Positions 1 through 10,006 of a stretch of DNA of 64,000 bases are shown one piece after another (positions within the stretch are counted from its first letter, which is position 1; each line of letters begins with the position of its first letter). Both the position numbers and the translations under genes were made by a program. The DNA comes from Odontesthes bonariensis. Lineage: Eukaryota > Chordata > Actinopteri > Atheriniformes > Atherinopsidae. The stretch covers positions 1,320,169 to 1,384,168 of the forward strand of contig NC_134514.1 of NCBI RefSeq assembly GCF_027942865.1, in the 5' to 3' direction. Under the pieces are notes generated by a model. The model did not search any database, was not told the origin of the DNA, and saw only the letters and a program-made list of their open reading frames with translations.

Positions 1-2500
1 CAACAGATCATCAACATCAGAACACGGGGTGTTCTCAAACCTAATCATTTCCCTAAACTGTGTCCCTGTTCTGTCGTTTATGAGTCTTCCCCGAACAACT
101 GCAGACCCAGCTGGTGTTTTGGGTAAAGTAGATAGGTCGAAGAAAACACAGAAATGATCAGATAAAGCAACATCAACGACATTCAAGTTTGAAATAACAA
201 CACCCTTTGAAATGAGCACATCTAGAGCAACATCTGTTGTGGGTGGGCTCAGTCACATGCTGAGTTAGACCAAACATTTCAAGGACAGCAGTGAGCTCTT
301 TAGCTTGCTTGTTATGCGCTACATCCACATGCACATTCAAGTCCCCTGTTATGACTAAACAGTCAAAAGCAGTGCACACAATTGAAAGTAGTTCAGTAAA
401 ATCATCAATAAAACAAGTCTGTGGTGGTTTATAAATGGTGATATAAAGTATGGAAGATTGTTTTATCTCCATTTTGAATGACACATACTCAAATGATGAA
501 AAAAAACCAAATGACAGCTTGTGGGTGGGTATATTGTCCCTGAACATGGCACAAACACCCCCACCCCTCTGGTTTTCTCGTGTTTCAGACACAAAATTGA
601 AGTCAGGTGGACTAGACTCAATCAGGACTGCATATGCTGTGTTTTTGTCGAGCCACAACTCAGTTAAAAACATAAAATCAAGATTGTGAGAGGAAATAAA
701 ACTATTAATTAAGAAAGATTTGTTACTTAAAGATCTGACGTTGAGTACTGCGTGTTTGAGATTAGTTATAGTTGAACTGGATGGTGTGTTCTTGCAAGGG
801 ATATGGATAAGATTTCTCTGATTGGACAGTCTGATTGTCCCTCTCTTCACTCCATCCATGGACCTCTGGTTGAGATGGTGTTTACCAACACAGAGGCCCT
901 TAGCGTCCTAGACAACAGCATTGACGCTGTTGGAAATGACAGCTGTGGGCACCGGTGGTGGGGGCCAAGCTGGGGGGGCTTTGGTCGATGGAATAGGCTG
1001 GGGAGGGAGAGGGGCTCGATGCTTCTTTGAGGATAGAATTCTTGATCTTGCCATGTTTGGCGTGAGAGGAACCATTTTAATCCCCGATTTCACCAAGCTT
1101 TCAAGGTGGTCAGGAAATCTCCTGGGTGACGTTGGAGAAGAGAACGATGGTGAAACATCTCTGGAAGGTGTTGATGCAGCAGGTGGGTCCCAGGCCTGTG
1201 GTGAGGCCCGTGGTGAAGGCGATGGTGGAGCTGCTGAATCCTGTGTTCGGGATGCTGGAGGTGCTGCTGTGGCTGAACACTTTGCTGGGTCCTTGGGTGG
1301 CAAGGCAGGAGCTCTTCTCTGGCTCGTCTTCTCTCTCGGCGGCAGCACAGGACCCGGTCCTGGTCCTGGTCCTGGTCCTGGTCCTGGCCCCTTCTCATGC
1401 CTCAGAGCGTGGAGAAGATTATCCGTCAGTCGTCTCACTCCACCTCTGTTTAGGTGTGGGCCTTTTCTTTGAAAGAGATCATCTCTTTGCCAGAAAAGAT
1501 TAAAGTTCTCAATGAAATGAGGTCCTCTGGACTCACAGACTTTGGACAGCCATGTGTTCAACTGAAGCAGCCGGCTGAATTTGTTGATCCTCCTGTCGAT
1601 GTTTGGGACAGGTCCACTTATGAATGTTGGTATTGTCACTTTATCAAGACTCTCAAACAGTTTCTCAAAGTCTTTTTTTAAGATTTCAGACTGATTCTCT
1701 CTGATGTCCACTGCACCCACGTGCACAATCAGCTGTTCCACCCCTTGGTGTTTTGCCAGTACCTCTGGTAGTAATCTTCAATGTCAAAGACAGTGGCACT
1801 TGGATAGCTGCATGTAACCATTCTGTTTATGTTTATATTAGATATGGCTCCGTCTCCAAGCACAAGAGTATCTTTGACCTTGACACTCGGCACAGTTTCT
1901 CTGTCCATCTGCTGCTTTGTACCGTCTCTCTGTCTGTTACACTCAATCACATTTTGCTCTGACAGTGGTAAAAATCTGTTTGTTAAATTTATTCTGGGTG
2001 ATGTTACATATCCTCTGTTGATACCAACAGTTTGACGATTCTTCGGCTTTGCACCAAGTCCATCATACGTGTCCTTACAGAATCTTGGAAAAGACACAGT
2101 ATCATTTAGCTTTAATTTGGAGGAAGCAGTTTTTTCACCCTTTCCTTTGGAAGTAAATGTGGACTTCTTACTACTGGATTCCATTGGGAGCGTTTCATGA
2201 AGTCCCATTTCAGTTTCTAAGGCAAAAATCCTTACTTGTAGCGCCCAAATTTCTTGTTCATATATCCGACAGCTTTCACAGGGCATGTTGAAAGGATTGT
2301 AGTCGCTGGCTCGTCAGATAAGTTGTGAAAAGTATTAAAATGATTTTAAAAAGTCTTGGTTCACTTAAAAGAAAAAGAATAAAATTATATCCAAGACTTG
2401 TGGAAAGAAGTAAAATGATTTAAAAGCAAATAAAGTGATAAGCAGCAGGAGGAAGCAGAGACACGTCTGCACTCTTCAGAAGCAGGAAGCAAGATAGCCT
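1..2500 (-). mobile_element. L2/CR1-like LINE, 5' half (ORF1 plus start of ORF2)
   Basis: A non-LTR retrotransposon reads leftward and runs off the left edge. About 200 bases of 5' UTR (2290-2500) precede ORF1. ORF1 (2286 down to 908) opens with a CESC motif and a short coiled-coil-like stretch. It then has an esterase-like (SGNH/GDSL) domain with the motif HVGAVDIRENQSEILKKDF, typical of L2/CR1 ORF1, and a proline-rich tail. ORF1 is read in two overlapping frames with a frameshift near 1735. ORF2 begins about 859 with an apurinic-type endonuclease: NVRSLSNK, LTELWL, GGGVCAMF, a GDLNVHVD metal/catalytic box and PTHN. A second frameshift near 222 moves it to another frame, where the LSDH catalytic histidine box is seen. 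The reverse transcriptase would lie beyond the edge. Clade assignment rests on motif memory. Confidence 0.85.
1348..1392. repeat. GGTCCT hexanucleotide microsatellite in LINE ORF1
   Basis: A short run of GGTCCT repeats. On the minus strand it encodes a Gly-Pro dipeptide run in the proline-rich tail of the LINE ORF1. Confidence 0.85.
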
Positions 2501-2505
2501 TCAAG

Positions 2506-2800
2506 ATAACTGAAGGCTCTGCCTCCCAAACTGGCAGCTGGTTCCACAGAGAGGGGCCTGATAACTGAAGGCTCTGCCTCCCAAACTGGCAGCTGGTTCC
2601 ACAGAGAGGGGCCTGATAACTGAGGGCTCTGCCTCCCAAACTGGCAGCTGGTTCCACAGAGAGGGGCCTGATAACTGAAGGCTCTGCCTCCCAAACTGGC
2701 AGCTGGTTCCACAGAGAGGGGCCTGATAACTGAAGGCTCTGCCTCCCAAACTGGCAGCTGGTTCCACAGAGAGGGGCCTGATAACTGAAGGCTCTGCCTT
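2506..2800 (-). repeat. 55-bp tandem repeat from the LINE ORF2 C-terminus
   Basis: About five copies of a 55-bp unit; the motif ATAACTGA recurs at 2561, 2616, 2671, 2726 and 2781. On the minus strand a unit can be read as [11 protein letters not shown] followed by LWNQLPV in shifting frames, which is the LWN-LP motif near the C-terminus of L2-like ORF2. The same unit forms arrays at 19010-19170 and 41385-41600. Confidence 0.85.
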
Positions 2801-3138
2801 CCATTCTACACCTCGCCACAGGGGTCCCCCAAGGTTCAGTACTTGGGCCTCTTCTCTTTCCCATATACACCACCTCACTGGGCCAGATGATCCGATCACA
2901 TGGCTTCTCATACCAAAGTTATGCTGACGATACCCAGCTCCATCTATCATTCCCACCTGACGACCACACGGTCTCAGCACGAATCTTAGACTGTCTCTCT
3001 GACATATCGACATGGATGAAAGCCCATCATCTCCGAATGAACCTCTCTAAAACTGAACTCCTTGTCTTCCCAGCCAAACCAACGATACACCACAGCATCT
3101 GCATCCAAACTGAATACCTATCTCTTGCTCCATCAAAG

Positions 3139-3371
3139 GCAAGGCAAGGCAAGGCAAGGCAATTTTATTTATAGAGCACAATTCATACACAGGGCAATTC
3201 AAAGTGCTTTACAGCTATATAAAATCACAAGAAGGCAATAAAACCATTAAAAATTATATGGAAAAAATGGAAAAAATAAAAGAAAGAAATTAAAAAAGAA
3301 AGAAATTTAAAACCCATTAAAATAATCATTAATTAAAAAGTGAAGAGTGCAGATAAAATACTTTCAGCAGC
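3139..3371 (-). mobile_element. LINE 3' end with (TTGCC)n tail, inserted in the L2-like LINE
   Basis: A 5'-truncated LINE 3' UTR on the minus strand ends in repeated TTGCC (AAGGC on the plus strand at 3139-3165). It interrupts the host LINE between SKA and ARNLGV. The copy near 41936 shows the uninterrupted sequence. A longer relative at 15929-16220 still encodes FKSRLKTVLFS, supporting a LINE origin. Confidence 0.75.
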
Positions 3372-4065
3372 TAGAAACTTGGGTGTCATGATTGATGACC
3401 AACTGACCTTTAAAGATCATGTTACCTCTATTGACTGGATCGTGCCGCTTCACATTGTTAAACATAAGAAAGATTAGACCGTACCTAACCCAACATGCCA
3501 CCCAGCTCCTGGTGCAGGCTGTGGTGATCTCCGGCCTTGACTACTGCCACACCCTCCTAACTGGTCTCCTAACTGCTCTCCCTGCCTGTGCTGTGAAACC
3601 GCTGCAGATGGTCCAGAACGCGGTGGCACGTCCGGTCTTTGATCAGCCTAAAAGAGCACACATCACCCCTCTGTTCATTGAGCTCCATTGGCTACCCTCA
3701 GCCACCCGCATCAGATTCAAGTCCCTGATGTTAACCTACTGAGTTCTGAATGGAACAGCTTCCATCTGCCTGAATGCTCTCGCAAAGGCTTACATCAGGA
3801 CTCGGTCACTCTGGTCGTCAGATAATTGTCATCTAGCAGTGCCTGCACCACGCTTAAGACAATCCAGACTCGTCTCATGTGTCGTTCCACGATGGTGGAA
3901 TGACCTACCGAGCGCTAGCAGAACAGGGGCGTCCCTGAAAATCTTCAAAAATCTCTTGAAGACCCAGCTCTTTAGAGAACATCTGCTATCCTGTACTTGC
4001 CTCTATACCTGCACTCTATCTCCATACTGTCCCCTCTGTCACCTCTGACAGAGTCTGACTAGTGG

Positions 4066-4543
4066 TGTTACAGCCATTTTATGGTTTTTCTGTTTTGGCC
4101 TACTAAGGTAACATTTGGGTTAGGGATGACATATGTGGTATGAAATATTTAGTTGTTATGGAAAATGTGGAATGCTTATGCCTGGATTATGATTTAGTTT
4201 TGTTATTAGGTTCATTGCTTTAAGTATGACGATCACCATTGGGGTGACGTCATTGGGTCAAAAGTCATTATATCCGGGTTTTTTGAGTTGGTTTGGTGAA
4301 TGGGAAATGCAGACCGGGCTGTCATACTATTTTCGACCGTACCTACTTAATGTTGTTACATTTTCATCATCTTTTCGTTTAGTTTGGACTGTTAGCTTAT
4401 TTTGACTGCACTTTCATTCATCACTTGTTATCATCCTGGACGCAATAAATTATTTTCTACAACAAAAGGAGTGCGCGTTTGATCCCAGCCGAGTCCCAGT
4501 GTTTCTCCATTCCTTGGAACTTTGGAAAAAATTGGACCTAACA
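4066..4543 (+). mobile_element. Solo LTR with 5-bp target duplication (fossil)
   Basis: A 478-bp block begins TGTTACAGCC, ends ACCTAACA and is flanked on both sides by AGTGG (4061-4065 and 4544-4548). The equivalent empty site is seen near 42560. An AATAAA signal lies near 4446. TG...CA ends and a 5-bp duplication fit a solo LTR, probably of Ty3/gypsy type. No internal region is present. Confidence 0.85.
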
Positions 4544-4627
4544 AGTGGTTTCTTTGATGTTAGCTATAATCTTATATATCCTCGTTTGTAAGTCGCTTTG
4601 GATAAAAGCATCTGCTAAATGCATAAA

Positions 4628-4985
4628 CATAACAACTTCAGTTTGTCTGAATTTAGAAGCAGACAGTTCTGAGTCATCCAGGTCTTTATGTCTTTAAGAC
4701 ATGCTTGTAGACTGACCAACCTATTGGGTTCATCTGGTTTTATAGATAAGTACAGCTGAGTGTCATCAGCATAACAATGGAACTTTATGCCATGCTGTCT
4801 AATAATGTTACCTAATGGAAGCATGTATAAAGTGAAAAGAATCGGTCCAAGCACAGAACCCTGGGGAACTCCATGACTTACTCTGGTGTGAGAGGAAGAT
4901 TCTTCATTTACAAGAACAAACTGAAATCTATCAGATAAATATGACTTAAACCAGCCTAATGCAGTTCCTTTAATCCCAATAATAT
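4628..4985 (-). mobile_element. L2-like LINE (type A) RT fragment, inverted
   Basis: The minus strand encodes a reverse transcriptase palm piece: [30 protein letters not shown], then [10 protein letters not shown] and [10 protein letters not shown]. It abuts the tail of the type B LINE head to tail in opposite orientation. The same junction recurs at 17447 and 45512, so this is a duplicated composite rather than an independent insertion at each place. Confidence 0.8.
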
Positions 4986-5335
4986 GTTAAAGTCTCTGAA
5001 ATAGTTTCTTTTGCTTTAATGAGCAACCAAGACCCCCAATATGAAGTACATTTTAAACCATGAACTTTATTTACCATTATATCTTTTGTAATGAACCAGC
5101 CTGCAGTCAACAAGTGATGCCCATAAACTATACTTAAGAATGTACTTGCTGATTAATTGTTTCACTTGTTTCCTACATGCTTTATATTATTATGGGTCAT
5201 GGGGGCCTGTCCCATCTACCTTCGGGTGAGAGAAGGTAGATCGTAATCCTGACGGGTGACAGTCCTACCGACTGTGATAATCATCATAAAGAATTACCTT
5301 TTGTCATTTGGTGAAGATTCTGAAGGCCATAATAC
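4986..5335. repeat. Duplicated non-coding repeat block with short hairpin
   Basis: No gene is seen. The block recurs at about 17806-18175 and 45871-46225. It holds a 9-bp stem, TCTACCTTC paired with GAAGGTAGA, around 5215-5240. Wording similar to 'GGGGGCCTGTCCC..CTTCGGG' is common in teleost interspersed repeats, but the class is not resolved here. Confidence 0.6.
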
Positions 5336-5339
5336 ACTA

Positions 5340-5695
5340 AAACAGAGTGTGTTTGCAAAAGATCACGACAGTCCCAACGAGTCCAGTGATCAGTCGTCCG
5401 TTACTTAGTTATACGACTCCACAGAAACTGTCTCTGAAGGATTAATACGCCCACAGCATCAGACTGACCTCATACGTCACAACGTCTCTGTGTCGACTCT
5501 TTAAGAGAAGCAGCAGCAGCTCTCTGCTCAGTTAGGCTGATTCACAGTTTGAGTCACTGCTACTGTTTGACGTATTTGTCTCATTTAACAATTTGATTGT
5601 AATTTTCTTTGATGTTAATATATGCTGTTTGTGTTGTTGAAGGTTTATCTCTATAATTAGCTGAAAACAAGTTTAACTATTCAATCAAGGTAAAC
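5340..5695 (+). promoter_or_regulatory. Orphan copy of an OR upstream region
   Basis: This block closely matches the sequence just upstream of OR1 (6430-6870) and OR5 (47690-48110). It includes ACAGAGTGTGT, the CGTCTCTGTGTCGACTC stretch, a CAG-rich segment and TTCTTTGATGTTAATATATG. No OR follows it; a minus-strand LINE end does. It is probably a duplicated promoter/5' exon region left without a gene. Promoter function is inferred only from its conserved position before two OR genes. Confidence 0.6.
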
Positions 5696-5699
5696 ACAA

Positions 5700-6425
5700 G
5701 AAACTTGTGCTAAAGAAAAAAATGGACCAGACTCAGTTAATAATTCCCTATAATACAGATCAGTGAGCAGTGCTGACCAACATGTCATTGGGGTCATCAG
5801 GTGGGAACCTCCTTTCATCAGTGTTTCATCTAGTTGGGCCCACGACACCTCCAGGAGGCTAGACAATGACCACTGGCGTCCCAGAGTCACCCCCCTAATG
5901 CCAGCCATCACTGCTCCTCACACCACAACAACCATCTTTTTTTTTTACAGCCACAAGCTACCCCAGCCTCTCACCAACTGCACACCAGTCACAGCGATAC
6001 AAATCCTGGTTTGGGTAGGGGGTAAAAATAGAAGAGCTAAAGATAAATCGGAATTGGATTAATACCCTAGTTCGGGAAGGGAGTAATGAAAATATAGAGG
6101 GTGCCAGAGGTGGAGGCAGGACAAGACACACTAGCACTAGATTCAACAGACAAACTCACCTAAACAGTCCTACAGTCCCTAAAAATGCCAGCAGAAACAA
6201 AGACACACAGGCCAACTCACCTAAGATGGCCGCCTGGTTTCAAAAGGATCACATGGGCCACACCCTCAACTTAAATATATCCTGAATTTCTTCTTTGCTT
6301 CTTCCAAGACTTTGTTTACCCTAAGTGCTCCCCCTGCTGGGTCCCCAGCTGCTATTGCTTCTTCTAATCCAAATCCACTGACAGGACTTTACTGCCTCAT
6401 CTGACACTTCCTTCACTATTTTCCT
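5700..6425 (-). mobile_element. REL-endonuclease LINE, 3' end
   Basis: A minus-strand copy of the 3' UTR and the last codons of the LINE at 8275-10006. It holds about two units of the 61-bp motif that is expanded at 46545-47310. Its right end corresponds to the C-terminal SSQWIWI segment. It separates two copies of the OR upstream region. Confidence 0.75.
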
Positions 6426-6429
6426 CACA

Positions 6430-6881
6430 CTCTGTTCACTTAAAAAAACAGAGTGTGTTTGTAAAACATCACGACAGTCCCAATGAGTCCAGTGATCAGT
6501 CGTCTGTTTCTTGGTTATGCGACTCCACAGAAACTGTCTCTGGTGGATTAATACAGTTGTTTCTGCTGTGTGGTGTATAATGTATATTGTGATACGCCCA
6601 CAGCATCAAACTGACATCATACGTCGCAACGTCTCTGTGTCGACTCTTTAAGAGAAGCAGCAGCAGCAGCTCTCTGCTCAGTTAGGCTGATTCACACTTT
6701 GACTCACTGCTACTGTTTGACATATTCGTCTCATTTAACAATTTGATTATGATTTTCTTTGATGTTAATATATGCTGTTTGTGTAGTTGAATGTTTATCT
6801 CTATAATTAGCTGAAAATAAGTTTAACTTTTCAATCATATGTGGAAATGAACATTGATTAATGCATTTAACAGATTTATGG
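6430..6881 (+). promoter_or_regulatory. OR1 upstream region (putative promoter and 5' exon)
   Basis: It is nearly identical to 47690-48110 before OR5. The OR5 region has a clear splice acceptor (ATTTCTTTACAG) 12 bases before its start codon. Here a 23-base segment including that acceptor is absent after 6880. The position of the transcription start is unknown. Confidence 0.5.
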
Positions 6882-7802
6882 ATGAAAATGAATTCTACAC
6901 AAGTTTTATATTTCACATTAAGTTCTTACTTTAACAAAGATTTGTTCACATACTTATTCTTCATGATCCTCACGTCTTTGTATCTTACAATAGTTGGTTC
7001 TAATGTTCTGCTCATCGTGGTTATCGGTATGAACAGGAGCTTACATGAACCCATGTACATGTTTCTGTGCAGCCTGTTTGTAAATGAGCTGTATGGTAGT
7101 TCAGGGTTGTTTCCATTCCTGCTGATTCAGCTCCTCTCTGACGTTCACACTGTTTCTGCTCCTCTTTGTTTCCTGCAGATCTTCTGTATTTACAGCTATG
7201 TGTCCATAGAATTTTCCATCTTGGCCGTCATGTCTTATGACAGATATCTTGCTATCTGTTATCCTCTGCAGTATAACACAATAATGACATTTCAGAGGGT
7301 AAAAGTTCTTACTGCAGTAGCCTGGTTACCCGCCTTACTTCTGATTGTGATTTTGACTTCTTTGAGTTTCTCTTTGCAGCTTTGTGGAAATATCATTAAC
7401 AAAGTATATTGTGACAACTACTCTGTTGTTAAACTGGCCTGCGCTGACACTACAGTCAATAACATCTATGGACTTATGATCACAGCTATCATTGTTTTTG
7501 GTCCAGTCCTTTTAATTCTGTACTCATACATGAGGATCCTCAAAGTGTGTTTTTCTGGATCCAAACAGACCCGTCAGAAAGCTGTCAGTACCTGCATTCC
7601 TCACCTGGCTTCTCTGCTCAACTTCTCTTTTGGGGTTTGTTTTGAAGTGTCACAGAGCAGGTTTGATATGAGCAGAGTTCCAAGAATACTGCAAATACTT
7701 CTTTCTTTGTACTTTTTAACATGTCAGCCACTCTTTAATCCTGCACTGTATGGCCTAAATATGTCCAAAATACGCAGCAGATGTAAAAGTCTGTTTCTCT
7801 GA
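6882..7802 (+). CDS. Olfactory receptor OR1 (mosaic)
   Basis: A 306-residue seven-transmembrane odorant receptor of the rhodopsin-like GPCR class. By family knowledge it would sit in the cilia of olfactory neurons and signal through Golf and adenylyl cyclase. Visible marks are an N-terminal NST glycosylation site, LHEPMY at the ICL1/TM2 border, MSYDRYLAIC at the end of TM3, a cysteine-rich ECL2, SYMRILK after TM5, KAVSTC at TM6 and NPALYG in TM7. The start is taken at 6882 (MKMNST) by analogy with OR5; 6888 is also possible and has a better purine context. An in-frame ATG at 6861 lies in what is intron or UTR in OR5. The front half is nearly identical to OR5 and the back half, from about 7225, to OR2/OR6. 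The usual upstream splice acceptor is missing. An AATAAA signal follows at 7978. Confidence 0.93.
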   Translation: MKMNSTQVLYFTLSSYFNKDLFTYLFFMILTSLYLTIVGSNVLLIVVIGMNRSLHEPMYMFLCSLFVNELYGSSGLFPFLLIQLLSDVHTVSAPLCFLQIFCIYSYVSIEFSILAVMSYDRYLAICYPLQYNTIMTFQRVKVLTAVAWLPALLLIVILTSLSFSLQLCGNIINKVYCDNYSVVKLACADTTVNNIYGLMITAIIVFGPVLLILYSYMRILKVCFSGSKQTRQKAVSTCIPHLASLLNFSFGVCFEVSQSRFDMSRVPRILQILLSLYFLTCQPLFNPALYGLNMSKIRSRCKSLFL

Positions 7803-7977
7803 AATGTTGATTTGTTCTTATTGAATCATGATAAAAAAAAAACCCTGATATTTGACTGAAATGTACTTTGTAATTAAATGATATAAGAAAATAATTGCCT
7901 TGATGTTTCAATTTAAATAGATTACATTTAGAAAGTTTTTAGTCTCTTAAAGCCCTTCAAATGATTGAAAAATTCCA

Positions 7978-7983
7978 AATAAA
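7978..7983 (+). terminator. Polyadenylation signal after OR1
   Basis: AATAAA about 175 bases after the OR1 stop, in a 3' region conserved after OR2 (13010). Confidence 0.55.
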
Positions 7984-7989
7984 ACTTAG

Positions 7990-8274
7990 AATATTAAATA
8001 TAAACTTTAATGGGCTGTTATCCGCCATATGTTGAGTCCAATCCATCTGCAGTTAAGTTACCCAAGTGATGAATGTCACATCTTTGTATCACAATACTTT
8101 AAATCATATTTGTACCTTTTAGGGGTAATGTCTGAAATTTTATTAAATTTTAGGGGTGGCAGTCCACCTCCTTGCCAGGGCCGAGGTGCCTTTGAGCAAG
8201 GCACCATACCCCCATGCTCCCCAGGTGCTGTGATTGGCTGCCCACCGCTCCAGTGTATGGCATTGTAGAAAAAA
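7990..8274. repeat. Non-coding spacer with short teleost repeat fragment
   Basis: No gene is seen. Around 8150-8265 is a segment (GGTGCCTTTGAGCAAGGCACC, with inverted halves) resembling a repeat fragment common in teleosts. Its class is not resolved. Confidence 0.35.
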
Positions 8275-10006
8275 AAATAGAAAGATTCGTTAGTTTTTAC
8301 ATTATGAAGTGGCTAGGTGTTCCTAGATACTTCAGTACTGTGGCACTGTATGGGAAGGGCATACTCCAGCTCCCAGCATCTAGTCTAGTAGAGGAGTTTA
8401 AATGTACTAAAGTTAGGACAGAGCTCCTGTTAGCTGGGAGTAAAGATGTGGTAGTTAGTAAGGTGGTTCCAAACCCAACCAAGGGGAGGAAGTGGAAACC
8501 AAGAATGGCAGCTCAGGAGGCAGAAGCAACTCTTAGACATGCAGAGATTGTGGGTAATGTGCAAATAGGCCGGGGAGGCTTGAAGCTTGGCCCAGGAAAA
8601 CCAGTGTGGAGTAGAGCAGGTCCCAAGGAGAAGAGAAAGCTAGTTGTTGAGCAGATTCGTAGACAGGAGGAAATGTTAAGGGGTGCAAAGGCAGTGGCTC
8701 AGGCTAAGCAGGGACGGTGGTTGAATTGGGAAGGTGTAGAAAAGAAAAAGCTTAGTTGGAAAGAACTGTGGAGTATGGAGGAAAGGAGTGTTAGATTTTT
8801 GATAGGGGCAACATATGATGTATTGCCAACTCCCCAGAACCTGAAACTCTGGGTAAATGGAGACCCGTTATGTTCGTTATGTTCAGGTACTGCAACTCTA
8901 AGGCATATTTTGTAAGGTTGTAAGGTTAGTCTGTCACAAGGCCGGTATACATGGCGACATGACCAAGTATTAAGAAGTTTAGCTGCAGGTATTGAAGAAA
9001 AACGAAGGCAGGTAAACTTAGGAGGGTCTAAGGTGAAGAGAGTGGCAATTCAGTTTGTTCAAGAGGGGGAGAAAGTTAAAAAGACGATAAGGAGGAAAGG
9101 CAGCTTGGAGGATGCTTGTGATTGGGAGATGCAGGTTGATTTAGGAAATAAGCTTGTTGTTCCCCAGGAGATAGCCTCTACAAATCTAAAGCCTGATATA
9201 GTCTTGTGGTCTAGAAGTAAAATGAGAGTCTGTTTCATAGAGCTGACTGTTCCTTGGGAGGAATAAGTAGCAGAAGCACATGAAAGGAAAAAGCTTAGGT
9301 ATGTGGAGTTGGGGGCAGAAGCAGAGCAGCGAGGATGGAAGGTTAGAATCTCTCCAGTGGAAGTAGGATGTAGAGGATTTGTTGCAAAGTCTGTTGTTTC
9401 ATTGTTGAGGGAGCTGGGTGTAAGTGGACAGAGTGTGAGGAAAATAGTGAAGGAAGTGTCAGATGAGGCAGTAAAGTCCAGTCAGTGGATTTGGATTGGA
9501 AGAAACAATAGCAGCTGGGGGCCCAGCAGGGGGGGCACTTAGGGTAAACAGACTTTTGGAAGAAGCAAAGAAGAAGTTCAAGATATTTAAGTGGAGGGTG
9601 GGGTCCATTTGAGCCTTTTGAAACCAGGCGGCCATTTTAGTTGAGTTGGCCTGTATGGCTTTGTTTCTGCTGGTATTTTTAGTGACTGTAGGACTGCTTA
9701 GGTGAGTTTCTCTGCTGAATCTGCTAGTGTGTCTTGTCCTGCCTCCACCTCTGGCACCCTCTATACTTTCATTACCCCCTACTCGAAACAGGGTTTGTAT
9801 CCAAAAAAAACAAAAAAGATGGTTGTTGGGGTGTGAGGAGCAGTGATGGCTGGCATTAGGGGAGTAATTCTGGACGCCAGTGGTCAATGTCTAGCCCCCT
9901 GGAGGTGTCGTGGGCCCAACGAGACAAAACACTGATGAAAGGAGGTTCCCACCTGATGACCCCATGACATGTTGGTCAGCATTGCTCACTGGTTTATAGG
10001 GAGTAT
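8275..10006 (+). mobile_element. LINE with restriction-like endonuclease (R2/R4/NeSL/Hero type), 3' part
   Basis: The plus strand encodes the region after the reverse transcriptase, starting near KWLGVPRYFS. It then has a zinc-finger-like CSLCSGTATLRHIL motif, broken by a stop at 8915. Next comes the endonuclease core LKPDIVLWS...CFIELTVPWEE in a block at 9033-9266, matching the PD-(D/E) signature of restriction-like endonucleases of the R2 group. A C-terminal VGCRGFVAKSVVSLLRELG block lies at 9303-9542. The long 3' UTR (9543-10006) recurs inverted at 5700-6425, 18240-18523, 35196-35500 and 46240-47620. The element is 5'-truncated, with a stop between each coding block. Confidence 0.75.

Larger units (their letters stand above)
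2801..4627 (+). mobile_element. L2-like LINE (type B), 3' half of ORF2 and 3' tail
   Basis: The reverse transcriptase is entered at [13 protein letters not shown] and continues through the catalytic box [11 protein letters not shown], then [33 protein letters not shown] and PRWWNDLPS to LKTQLFREHL. The 3' end carries the conserved fish L2 tail (GCTTTGGATAAAAGCATCTG near 4595). Two later elements sit inside it: a LINE 3' end at 3139-3371 and a solo LTR at 4066-4543. It is 5'-truncated, and its ORF is broken by an in-frame stop near 3741 and by the insertions. A near-identical copy at 41601-45512 has the uninterrupted sequence at both insertion points. Confidence 0.85.

Noticed and set aside
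921-1503. Plus-strand frames opposite LINE ORF1 (GPGPGP and VLVLVL repeats)
   Set aside because: They are shadows of the minus-strand ORF1 and its hexanucleotide repeat.
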